From the NCBI GenBank assembly GCA_047495785.1, contig JBLDXI010000007.1, positions 2,604,001 through 2,668,000 on the forward strand: a stretch of 64,000 bases of DNA, read 5' to 3'. How positions within the stretch are numbered: the first letter of the stretch is position 1; every line of letters begins with the position of its first letter. The DNA comes from Lepidodermella squamata (Eukaryota; Gastrotricha). The position numbers and the translations under genes are program-made. A model generated the notes under the pieces. The model was not told the origin of the DNA. It ran no database searches and saw only the letters and a list, made by a program, of their open reading frames with translations. Positions 22,101 to 32,311 of this stretch are shown piece after piece.

Positions 22101-22128
22101 GCCATGGCGATCATTCTAAATTTTGGAA

Positions 22129-23680
22129 ATGTTGCTACCGTCGCTGCTTTTGGTGACAACGCTAAGCTACTCAGTCTTGGCCCAGCCTCTGCCGACGACC
22201 GACGAGGAAACCGACGACTGGAAAAAGTGGAAGCAAACCTACGCCAGCCACCCGCAAGACCGGTTCCACAACGAAGCCGAGGACGACGCGGCCGAGGAGC
22301 GGTTCGAGCGGATGCGACAACGCATCGAGCAATGGGACAAAGAATCGGAAGAGGGCGAGGACGACGCCGACTACGGCTTCAACGAATTCTCCGACTGGAC
22401 GGACGAGGAGTTGCAGCAGCACTACGGCGGCGTGTCCGGCTTTGGCGCTGTTAACATCTCGAAGCAAGTTGTCAGGCGAACGCGCCGGCAAAGCGACGAC
22501 GGCCCGGTTGTAGTGCCCATCGACTACCCGCCATCCCGCCCGTTGCCGGATACCGAGGACATCCCCGGCGCGGTTGTAGACTGGCGTCGGAAGGGCGTGA
22601 TGGGGCCTGTTAAGAGTCAGTACCGGTGCGGTAGTTGCTACTCATTCGCAGCGATTTCCGCCCTGGAGGGAAGGCTAAGAATCAGGGGCTACAGCATCGA
22701 CTCGATTTCTGAGCAGGAAATCGTAGACTGCGCCAAGCTGGCTGGAATCCCGTTTTTCGATCCAGATCACGGGTGCAATCTAGGCAACGCTTATCTCGTC
22801 TATGAGTACTATATAGAAAAAGGGCGGTTTTCTTAAGGAGATCGACTATCACCCCTACGATCCAGCCCAACTCACGACAACCCCGGCGAAACAATGCACC
22901 CCGACTGAGAGTAAACGAGGCGGGCCGAAGCTGAAGGGCTATCAAGTCGCGCAGAGTCGGAATGTTGAAATGATTGAATGGGCGGTTAGTAAGGGCCCGG
23001 TCTATGCGTTGTTCCAGATCGATGATAGGCTGAATGCTTACATTGATAACATCCACGACCCGCCCAACTGCCCGACAAAGGGTAACAAGGGACATTGCGT
23101 TACTATTGTTGGCTACGGCACAAATGTGACAACCGGCGAAGACTAGTAAGAGCTTCGAAAATTACGTTGAATTCCTCTAAAAAAAATTTTTTTTGAAGCT
23201 GGATTGTTCGCAACAGTTGGGGTCCTGGTTGGGGTAAGTCTCAGCTGTCCTATGAATTTGTCTCCATTTTTAGTCTTATGCTCCACAGGCTGGGGCGGTC
23301 ACTTTTTGATTCGGAAGGGCGTGAATCGGTGTGGTATCGAGGATGAGATATGGTGGCCTCTGTTTGAGGATGATCCAGACCCGGTTGACTACAACGGCAA
23401 CGACTATTGGGAGATCGGGGCGGATGGTGTTAGGAGAGACGTGCCTAATCCGAATTTGCCGTGGAAGCGGCCGGTCGAGGACACTCCGCCCCGTTTGCCG
23501 GCTCGAGCACGTCCACCACCGGGGGTGCCGTCGAGGCCTCAGCAATCGGGAGATAGTAACAGTAATAACGACCAAAGTGAGAATAATAACGAGGGGATGA
23601 CTTCAACGAGTCGCAGAACTACTACTACTCGTGCAGTTACCACGGCGATTCCGGATGACAATGCAAATGACTGGCAGTAG
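22129..23680 (+). CDS. Papain-family cysteine protease with apparent frameshift
   Basis: Exons 22129-23145, 23199-23233 and 23289-23680. A signal peptide is followed by an I29-type propeptide (GFNEFSDWTDEEL) and the mature enzyme. The active Cys lies in VKSQYRCGSCYSFAAI (the usual Trp after Cys is Tyr), the His in GHCVTIVGYGT, and the Asn in IVRNSWGPGWG. The reading frame shifts by one base at about 22825-22835, after EKG: one frame stops at RFS while the +1 frame continues FLKEIDYHPYDP through the His. This is a frameshift mutation or a base error; all catalytic residues survive on both sides. An unusual C-terminal tail of about 85 residues, rich in Pro then Asn/Ser/Thr, follows the catalytic domain. 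Confidence 0.7.
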
Positions 23681-23699
23681 CCTAGATCCTGCATGCTTA

Positions 23700-24407
23700 G
23701 CCATCAATATTTTCATTCGATTTATTGATCTAACACATACTTGAGGCAGGGATAAATACAGTGCAGCCACTTGCGAGGTAAAATAAAAATTGCAATTACG
23801 GAAAAGTTCGAAATGCTCTGTACGAAAGGATACAGCCATAATTTTGCTACTTTGCAACGTTTCTTAAAAATTGGCAGTATTTTCGTTTAATTTTGGCCTT
23901 TTTTAAGGAATTTAACCAATTTTAGATTTAAATCAAGTTAAATTGAATAAAATCCACCGGGAGAATCTGTCATCATTTATCCGCGATTTTACCGCGAGGA
24001 AATCGCCGATTTACCGGAGAAAACCACCCTCCAATGGCCAATTTTGACATGCAATAAATATCCGAAAAGCGATTTCAGGCCACTAGAAAATTCTGAAATT
24101 TGGTTCCGCTACAGCAAATTAGGTTCCGCTCACTGTAAATTTGGTTCCGGTAACAGGAAGACCCTTTTTCTTGCTATGTGATAGGATTTCGCCATCTAAT
24201 TTCCGAGTTTCCGATCTCTTTCCGTTGACTATCTTTGATTTACTTTATTAATGGGCCACGCTGGATCTATGAATTTTGTCTAAACATTTTTAAAAGTGTT
24301 CAACCTTGACCAATAAGAATCAATAAATTAGAAAACAAAAGAAGTTCTTTAAAGAAAACAAAATTTTGATTACTTAAGCCGCCCAAAATGGCATTTTCCT
24401 AATTTTC
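23700..24407. repeat. Intergenic segment with dispersed repeat
   Basis: No gene. About 24025-24135 (TGCAATAAATATCC, AGCGATTTCAGGCCACTAG, GGTTCCGCT words) is repeated in reverse orientation at about 53630-53740, so it is a dispersed element fragment. Confidence 0.55.
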
Positions 24408-24695
24408 TTGAATTTCATAATTAATGAAGATAAAGAATTAAATGACCGTAAAATTCTCCGTGATTTCAATAGTCACAAAAATGGTACCAGAAAAAAATTT
24501 CCGATATTTTCTGGGCTCGAAAAATTACTGTTTGCTAGAAAATCTCTGAGCGGCGAGAGAATTCAAAAGTTACAGGTTAAAAAAATCGGAAATTCAAAAT
24601 TAACTGTTTACCGGACACTTTTTATACCGCCAAATTGAGTAAGTTCTCAACATGAATTAGCTAAATTTTCCGGATGAGCCAATAGACTGTTGGGA

Positions 24696-24973
24696 TGTAA
24701 CGGTGACGGGTACTCGCGATCACGGGATCATGACCGACGACCCGACTTGTATTTAGGCAAAAAACAATTCCCGACAAACTAAGAAACTAGGCGGTTTTAT
24801 TAAGGCTAAGGCTAGGCTAATTCATGATCTCCAAAACGGAAGATGATAATTTCATGTAAAATTGGGCTTTTTATAGCCAGTTGGTGAAACAGGTGGAGCG
24901 CGCGCTGCCAAGCAGCACGCGCCGAACATTTGTTGCTAGAAATAGTAAACAGGGCGGTGGCGTCACCGCCACA
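24696..24973 (-). repeat. 3' LTR (element on minus strand)
   Basis: 278-bp terminal repeat, TG...CA ends, appears identical to 25697-25974. The polypurine tract is adjacent at 24974-24985. Confidence 0.9.
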
Positions 24974-25696
24974 CTCTCCCCCACTCAATCAAGCGAAAGC
25001 TATCAGTATTTTACTACACGCGGTAAAAGAGATGAATCACGGAAATGAATGATCACTGATAGTCTTAATAGAAAGTGTTCGCATTTGGCGGCGGCAGTTG
25101 AAAGATGAAGGCCAGAGATTCCAGTCGGTCGGGACTTGCTTGATCGGACAGTTTGCCACGCGGGGTTTTCACAGGCGCAGATGCTAACCAGGCTACCAGA
25201 GTGCTGACGGGCGAACAGCGGCGGTCGAGTGCACACGTCGACAACGGGTCGGAAAGGCACAAGACGGGCCACACGGACGCAGGTCGCCGGTTGATTCCGT
25301 TGGAACCAGGTAGACGACCGACTCCATCGAACAGACGGCGGACCCAGAAAGCCAGGCGTAGAACAGGCGGTACGGGTTCGAAACGCGAGACGGTAATTCG
25401 AGCCAGACAGACTGACGGTACCGGAAGACAGGCAGGCAACGGAAGACGGCGGAGTCGACGGACCATCAAAGACTGAACCGAGGCGGATGACGGCGCGACC
25501 AGCGGACGAAAGGAAGGACGGTACGGAACGGAGGTGTCGGCGGAAGCGCGGTCAAGACGGACGGGCGGCTGTCGTTTCCAGGCAAGCGTTCGAGCGAGGA
25601 CGGCGTTCACAGGTTGCAGGTTTGCCACAGTCCCTGCTTCCAGGCCAACGGGTTGTAGCAACTGCCACGATCACTACTTCCCGGCCGATGCACCAG

Positions 25697-25974
25697 TGTA
25701 ACGGTGACGGGTACTCGCGATCACGGGATCATGACCGACGACCCGACTTGTATTTAGGCAAAAAACAATTCCCGACAAACTAAGAAACTAGGCGGTTTTA
25801 TTAAGGCTAAGGCTAGGCTAATTCATGATCTCCAAAACGGAAGATGATAATTTCATGTAAAATTGGGCTTTTTATAGCCAGTTGGTGAAACAGGTGGAGC
25901 GCGCGCTGCCAAGCAGCACGCGCCGAACATTTGTTGCTAGAAATAGTAAACAGGGCGGTGGCGTCACCGCCACA
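25697..25974 (-). repeat. 5' LTR (element on minus strand)
   Basis: 278-bp terminal repeat with TATA-type promoter; the tRNA-Gly primer-binding site is at 25678-25695. Confidence 0.9.
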
Positions 25975-26107
25975 TGGGAAGACGTGAAACTAAACGAACT
26001 ATATTATGAGAAAACCTCGAGGCAGGATTCTCGAATTTCAGAAAGCGAAATTGAACAATTACAAAAAATTTCAACTAATTAGGAAAATTTTTATGAGACT
26101 TGAAACC

Positions 26108-27573
26108 TCAATATCTCACAACTTTCGATTCCTAAAAAAATGTAGTAGGATTCCAGCAAAACTTACATGACTCAGGGGTACATTGAATTTTCGAGCAAGC
26201 TTCCTCTTAACCAGAGTGCTGGGATTTTTGCAATGCTGTAGCATCATATCGAGCGTAGCATTCTCGCCGTGGGTCAACGGCCGAAACTTAGGCTCTACCC
26301 TCCGCCGTGAAAACCAGCTATCGACCTTCAAAATGTCACAAAAGTCTAATAAAAAAATCTGCTCATGCGACTAACAAATTTACCGTGATAACGTTTAGTC
26401 CAAGCTTTTGAGCGATTCGTTCTCTCTCGAAGGCATCCACGTGTTCAGAAGCCGAGTAAGCCTGTGAAAAGCACAGCTGAAACTGATTGAGAACTTGCTT
26501 CTATTGCTTGCTCACCTCTTCTAAGTAGACGAGATCGGCAGCAGTGAAATTCGGGCGACGCGTTCTCGGCTGAATGCCGGCGCTACGCCTGGTTTTACCG
26601 AACCAATACTTCATCGAATTCAAACTCATCCCCAGCTGAACCGATAGTTCTCTCATACGCTCCCGGGGTGGATACGTGTTCCGAGCAAATTCCTAAGAAA
26701 AATGAAAAAAAAAATCGAAAAAGATCGAAGTCTCAGAAGTTGCGCAAATTGTTTATAATAACTTTTTGTTGGAAATTCAATTGGGTTTTATTAAATTAAA
26801 CCTATCGAGAGAATATTTCTTATTTTATCAGCGATTTAACCGAAGAAATAAAAAAAGTTACCGGGGAAAACCCGAAAAACCCCGATGGTAACTGGTTTGG
26901 TAATTTTCTGTATTTTACCCGTTTAGACCGAATTACTCCGGACTTTTTTAATCCCATGAACAAGTAAATTTCTTTGGTTACTATTCTCGTGATTTTTTTG
27001 CTGGCCATTAGATGTGACTTCGTATCTCATTTCAGAGTTTCTGAACCTTTTTCCGTATATTTGTTTGCTTGCGTTACTTACGGGTAACGCAGTGGAAACA
27101 GATAGCGAAAAACTAAAGCAGCCCAATCTGAATTCATCGGGAAAATATTTCCTGGCTGTAAGCCGTCTCGGAAGGGAATTTTTGGAATCAATTTCCAATT
27201 ACACCAAAAAATTAAATAAAAATTGAACGATTTTTTCGAATCCTGATTGCAATTTTAAATTTTGAATCTATCGGCGAGGCTCCGATCGCCGGAAAATTAC
27301 CTTGTTCAAAATGTTCAGTTGGCTCTCAGACAGGACAGATTTACTTTTAACGGCGGCAGACCGATCACTCTGTCGGCTATCACTGGCTTCTACGTCGCAA
27401 ACTTCAGATTTAACCACCAAATTTTTCATTTCGGAAGTTGCATGGAGTTTTTCTGGCGCTTCTAGTTGAGCTACTCGGGCTTCAATCGCGGTCAATTTAG
27501 AGTCGATCAGCAATTCAAGGCCATTTAGAAATAGCCGATAAGCCTCCTCTATCGGTGATGGGACACTCATCAT
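26108..27573 (-). CDS. Coiled-coil tandem-homeodomain protein, family member A
   Basis: Exons 27573-27301, 26692-26516, 26461-26384, 26325-26167 and 26131-26108 join to 236 residues. An N-terminal amphipathic segment (AYRLFLNGLELLIDSKLTAI, then EARVAQLE) looks like a short coiled coil. HD1 spans the exon 1/2 junction (SESQLNILNK, then NSMKYWFGKTRR), HD2 spans exons 2-4 (FTAADLVYLEE, then VDSWFSRRR), and HD3 starts HGENATLDMMLQHC and reaches VPLSH before a short last exon (ESKVVRY) without a WF recognition core. The last intron would be only 35 nt. Exons 2-4 are 177, 78 and 159 nt, as in members B, D and E. It sits 128 nt downstream of an EF-hand gene with an acceptor at 27583, so probably the second gene of an operon. 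Confidence 0.75.
26830..27060 (-). repeat. Dispersed repeat R1, copy in intron 1 of member A
   Basis: The reverse complement shares long runs with 34020-34200 and 40600-40800, including CAGTTACCATCGGGGTTTT-type and CGGTAA...TTTCTTCGGTTAAA words. No coding capacity; likely a transposon relic spread with or within the homeobox family. Confidence 0.65.
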
Positions 27574-27700
27574 GATAAAATCCTAGAACAACCAACAAAA
27601 AATTTCCGCCATTTTCGAAATAGAACAAAAGGTTTCCAAGTTAAATTTTAATTTTTAATCAGCCATCAGCAATAAAAAGAAATTATTAGGATTTTTATTA

Positions 27701-28430
27701 TCAGCTTCCATCTTTCATGATTCGCAAAAAATCTGAAAAATAATCAAAATAAATTATAAGAATAAGAAAAATGGCTGAAAACAACGAATTTACCGCGAAA
27801 ATCGATCATTCCAATGCCGTTAAAACCAGTATGGCCGGTCATCTCGCAAATCTCGTCATCGGAGCACTGCTCACCGAGACTTGCCATGAGCTCCCGAAGC
27901 TCGGCCCGGCATATCAGCCCGTCGTTATTTCTGTCAAGCATTCGAAAAACCTCTTCCCAGTCTTCGTCTGCAACGGGTTCTCTTTCCTTTTTCTGCATAG
28001 CTTTGACGAATTCATCGAATTCTATCGCTCCACTGCCGTTCAGGTCGATAACTTTGATTTTCTTCCGCAGCTTTTCCTCGGTCAAATTGTCGGGGGTGAT
28101 TGCGCGGAGGACAATGCGAAGCTCCTCGGCGGTAATCTTACCATCGCCGTCTAAAATACAAATTAAAAAATAAAATCGAAAATTAAATTTAGCTAAGAAA
28201 ATTAAAAGTCAATTCGGAAATTAGAAAAAAATAATAACAATTTCCAAAATGTTAGATTTAAAATTTACCCTTGTCAAAAAATGCGAATGTTTTCCGATAC
28301 TCTGGAATAAAATTTGGAGAAATTAATTGCTAAAACAGAATAAGAACAACGAGAATATCCAACCTTCTAGAGTTTCTTCATCAACTTCGAACCGATAATC
28401 TCTGGAATCGGCCTGTAATAAAGCTCCCAT
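27701..28430 (-). CDS. Calmodulin-like EF-hand protein, copy 1
   Basis: Exons 28430-28364, 28301-28269, 28150-27794 and 27732-27701 join to 162 residues, close to calmodulin and troponin C length. Four EF-hand positions: loop 1 DKDGDGKITAEE, loop 2 DLNGSGAIEFDE and loop 3 DRNNDGLICRAE have all calcium ligands; loop 4 (GHTGFNGIGMID) has lost the first Asp and is probably silent. It ends FLRIMKDGS. The short N-terminal extension (MGALLQADSR) is not calmodulin-like, so a divergent calmodulin/centrin-type sensor is likelier than calmodulin itself. AATAAAAATCC follows the stop directly, and homeodomain member A begins 128 nt on, suggesting an operon. Copy 2 is at 38466-39113. Confidence 0.82.
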
Positions 28431-28439
28431 GGTCGAAAC

Positions 28440-30740
28440 GAGCAGCGATGATGAAGCTATTTAGCAGCGTTTTGAAATGCCGGCGAAAAACCGAGGAAAC
28501 AGAGCGTAGTAATAATGGAACAAATCACTTGCATTTTAGCAAGATCCGTGCATTTATCGACTTGAATTTCAACTTGAAGAATTGAATTTCATCTAAAAAA
28601 CACGAAACATTTTTTGTGGGAAAAGAGTTGGGTGTCTAGAATTAGTTGTTCTTTCTTGTGAATCGATCCAACCGATTTTGAACTCGAACAATTACTCGAA
28701 AATCACTCTTATTCACCTGTAAAATTTCAGCTCGTTCTTATTTAACGGTGAAGTGAAATGATTCGATAAATAGAAAATAAAATAAGAGATCAATAGATTT
28801 CATAGACGAAATCCTGGAGTTGGATAACGAAATCAGTGAGACGATTGCCCGGATTTCTTGACTTTTTGCCGATCGTTGATCAACTTCATCGCCTGTTTCG
28901 GGAGTAAACAATAAGTACATAAGTAACCCAATTTTTCATATTCTCAAATTTTCAATTTTTCTAAATCTCAAAGCCAAAATTGTCCTCTATTCATTTTTTT
29001 ACGAATTTTGTTCACGCTTCAAGATTTCACGAAATTTCAAAATTTGGCTTATTTTTTACTTCTTCCTAATGTGTTCCCACTCGCTCTGATTAGAAGGGCA
29101 GAACACCAAATTTCAGGGATGTTTCAAGTCCGAAATTTGAATGGCTCTGTGTGTTGCGCCCGCGGAATTCTTAAAATCGCCGCGGTGGTGCGCTGCGGAA
29201 TAATGCGCGAGTGCGCGCGATTGTTTATCTTTCTGCTTAATAGTGTGCAAAGGTGCGGTGTTAAGACTTTTGACGCGGAAACCATTATTCGCGCCGCGGA
29301 AAAATTAAAAAATAGACGCGGAAAGTAGCGATGAATCCGCGGAATTAAATCCATTAATCAGAATAACTTGGCGGCTGGTTTTTTTTGCAAAAATCATCCA
29401 CTGACCACAGAACCACTTCGTCACGTTAGCTAAACGCGGCTGATAGCAAACCGCTAGCACCTAGCGACTGGTATTAAAGCTCTATAATGGGCTAACTTTT
29501 TCGCGCAAGGTCGGCCAGATATGCCGTAAAAGGGATGTTCGCTATCGGTGCGCATGAACTGGGTGTTCGGCGGCTGCGTACCTATGGGACTCGAAATGAG
29601 TTAATACCGGACTGCGCACGAGGGTGGCTATAGTAACACCGAAACAACCGCCCATTGCTAGCTCCTAGCACCTAATCGGGGTGGTTCGATAACCACTGAG
29701 ACTGAGCCGAGCCATTTTACGACCCGTGTTACTCAGCTCTTTCCAAACGCTGGACGCTATTCCCCCGCCGACCCATTACAACATGTAGCAGTCAATTTCT
29801 TGAAAAACCGCGTTCGAATGAACCCTCTCCGTGCGCAGTTGTCACATTTTTATTGCCCTTATTGCAGGTTTGCAAGGCGCTCGCTCTCAAAAGCGGTGTT
29901 AATCCGCTAATCCCTAATCCGCGTCTCAAGAGTTCCGCCCCTCTTCGCCGCCCTAGCCCTCTGTATTGCGCTGTTGACGTGACTCGCTACCTCAGGACAC
30001 CGGGCTGTGCAAACAGCTTTGGTCAATTTTGCCGATTGTTGTCGATTGCGTTGAAGTTTTTCGAAAGTTTTTCGAAAGTTTTTCGAAAGTTTTCACACGG
30101 CGCGCAACTTGGCGCAACTTGCAAAAACTTGTCAATATCATCCCACTGGCTGAATTCGCTCATTTTTACGGTACCAAGAGCAACGGATATCGCTAGCGGC
30201 GCTTTGGTGGTGAAGATGTTTTACCGCCTTCTTTACCTGCGTATTACCTGACTCAGCGGCAACGGGTCAAGTCGACCCGCCGGTCACCAGTCACCTGTTG
30301 GGTCAGGTCACCGGTCTGGTACTAGTCGTGAGACCATGAGACGTACCAGGACGCCGAGGCTTGATAAAAGGGGCAAAAAACATCAGCTCGTGCCTCAAAT
30401 CAATGCGACGAGCTCATGAATAATCCGTTTCGCTTTACACAGATTTTATTATAGGAGATTCGAAGCCTCGGCGTCCTGGCACGTCTCATGTTCGCGGCCA
30501 GTCAGCCGCTGCCGATTGACCGGTTTTCAACCGAAATATGTCACAAAACTCAGAAATTTTATAAATCGCGTCTTTTGTTTACTATTAGCGTCTTTTGACC
30601 GCGCGCACTCACCGATTTCAGCGGGAAGCGATTAAATAAGCGCGGCGGATTAACATTTTGACCGCGCCTTCACAAATTCGCGGTGCGCGCACAAATTCCG
30701 CGTCATTTTACACATTTCAGCGTCGTGTTTACTTTGGGCG
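28440..30740. other. Long intergenic region, mostly unrecognised
   Basis: 28440-28700 is the upstream flank of EF-hand copy 1, similar to that of copy 2. 29100-30300 is richer in GC, with repeated CGCGGAA-type words and a short direct repeat TTTTTCGAAAG near 30057-30090. 30334-30491 holds an inverted repeat listed separately. No protein, rRNA or tRNA gene was recognised. Confidence 0.5.
30334..30491. repeat. Inverted repeat, hairpin-forming
   Basis: Sequence around 30334-30362 (CATGAGACGT, CCAGGACGCCGAGGCTT) recurs as its reverse complement around 30461-30491, about 28 bp with one or two mismatches, around a 100-bp spacer that has its own AGCTCGT/ACGAGCT pair. Could be a MITE or a structured RNA source. 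Confidence 0.6.
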
Positions 30741-30748
30741 AATTTGAA

Positions 30749-31950
30749 TTATAACCAATTAGTTAACCTTACCTTCAAGAGACGGGCAATCACAATTAAA
30801 AGCCAGGGTTTAAAAAAACTCACAAGACTCCAAGGCACGCCAAGCTTTCGAGCAAGCCTTCTCTGTTGGTCGAGACTTGGCGTTGGGCAAGACTTCAAAA
30901 AAGTGTCAACCACATCTAGGTCGTTCTTCGTCACCTCACGCCATCTACTTTTCTCCCTTTTCTCGACTTTTCTACGCCCCGCGAACCAGTTATCAATCTG
31001 AAACGAAGCTAAAAGAAATCGGGGCATGGAAATGATTTAAGCAAACTAACCGCTACAATGTCCTTTCCAAGTTTAAGAGCAACTTTCACTCTGTCGAAGG
31101 CATCAACGTGAGCTTTCGAAGCATAAACCTGTACGAGGTATTATGTTTAAAAAAAAATCAATGATTTCCACAGGTTGAAACTCACATCTTCCAGGTAAGC
31201 CATATCTTCGGAAGAGAAATCCGCGTTACGCCGTTTATTTGAAAGTCCATATGCGCGGCGAGTTTTGCCGAACCAGTTTTTCACCGCCTTGTTAGTAACG
31301 CCTAAACTGGCGGCCAATTGCCTTTGTCGCTCAATCGTCGGGCAACTGTGGTCGTTGTATTCCTACAAAATAGTACATGACTCTCTTATTTTGATCTTCT
31401 CATCAAGAGTTGGGAATCAAGTTTTATCTAATGGAATCCAAAATAAAACCGAAATTGGAACTGATATTAAGGACAAATTTACAAATTTTCCGAATTTTCC
31501 CAATGTTAAAACCCATTAAAGCCCAATAGCAGCTTTTTTCGACCATCATACTATGTTAAAATCCTGTAGAGTGACTACAACCCCCAAGGTGTTTAAAAGG
31601 CGTATCTCCGCGCGTATTATCGAATAAATCCCGATGGTAACTGGTTTGGCATGTGAAAAATTGATAGCGAGACGCCCTTTCCTAATAGTCCTTACTTTTA
31701 ACAAGACGTTGACCTGGCTGTCCGAAAGTCTAGTCCGAAAGTAAAAAGGCCGGCCGGCAGTTTCGGGAAGGTCAGAATCCGAATTCGCATCATCCGTTTC
31801 GCTGGCAGTCGACTGTTCAGGAAGTCGATTGGGGCTGGCATTCATTTGTTCCAAGCACTTTAAACGTGCTTCCAATGGAGCAAATTTATCGTCGATAAGT
31901 CGCTGAAGCCGGCCATAGAACAAAGAAATTGCTTGCTCAAAGGAAGCCAT
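30749..31950 (-). CDS. Coiled-coil tandem-homeodomain protein, family member B
   Basis: Exons 31950-31696, 31362-31186, 31128-31051, 30997-30824 and (least sure) 30772-30749 join to about 235 residues. The N-terminus FEQAISLFYGRLQRLIDDKF, then APLEARLKCLEQ is the family coiled coil, followed by an acidic Ser-rich linker. HD1 has LSDSQVNVLLK and KAVKNWFGKTRR; HD2 has FSSEDMAYLED and IDNWFAGRRK; HD3 starts VTKNDLDVVDTFLKSC and reaches VPWSL, then VRLTNWL and stop, so its recognition helix is truncated. Introns fall at the same sites as in members A, D and E. Exon 4 is 15 nt longer than theirs. Confidence 0.72.
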
Positions 31951-32311
31951 GTTTCAAATTGCCCAGGCTTTGAAACAAATCTAATAAAATCTTTAAAAAT
32001 TTCAAATAGGACTGATTTTATGAAAAATTCAAATCAAAGGCGACAGAAAGCATAAAAATCAAGCCCAAGTAAAATTAGGATTTCTGATGATCAAGGCGAA
32101 AAGGAAAGATCAAGAAGCCGATATTCAAAGTTTGTAGGGTTCTTACAGTCTCCGGCTGAATCGGTTGTCTATTTAATAGACAAAATCAAATTTGTTCACG
32201 ACATTTCGATTCCAGCAGATTCGTACTTGAAACAAAGTTGAACAAAGAAAGGCATAGCTTTTGTCAAAAATTATCAAAATTATTCAAATGCAATAGAGAG
32301 CAGCTTCAACG

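Larger units (their letters stand above)
24696..25974 (-). mobile_element. Non-autonomous LTR retrotransposon (TRIM-like), 1,279 bp
   Basis: Two 278-bp LTRs (24696-24973 and 25697-25974), identical as far as I can read, start TG and end CA. The target duplication TGGGA flanks the element (24691-24695 and 25975-25979). Read on the minus strand, the 5' LTR is followed after one base by a primer-binding site, TGGTGCATCGGCCGGGAA (25695-25678), matching the 3' end of tRNA-Gly including CCA, and the 3' LTR is preceded by a polypurine tract AGTGGGGGAGAG (24985-24974). Each LTR holds a TATAAAAAG box and, about 80 bases downstream, AATAAA. The 723-bp interior encodes no gag or pol; an open 198-codon minus frame resembles no known protein. 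It needs proteins from elsewhere and is recent. Confidence 0.9.
24408..26081 (+). pseudogene. Possible homeodomain-like gene fragment split by the LTR element
   Basis: Weak candidate. An open stretch to a donor at 24575 (ending SGERIQKLQ) and an exon from 24661 (LNFPDEPIDCW) line up like helix 2 and the start of helix 3 of a homeodomain. The exon is interrupted at 24695 by the LTR element; the frame resumes at 25980 (EDVKLNELYYEKTSR, then SESEIEQLQKI) and stops at 26081. The core Phe and basic residues of helix 3 are missing. It could be a decayed relative of the adjacent family or chance. Confidence 0.25.

Noticed and set aside
25065-25661. 198-codon minus-strand frame inside the LTR element as gag
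   Set aside because: No zinc knuckle, capsid or other recognisable motif; Arg/Pro/Leu-rich composition fits chance openness in GC-rich sequence.
29380-29800. rRNA pseudogene
   Set aside because: GC-richer and structured-looking, but I recognise no conserved rRNA core sequence.
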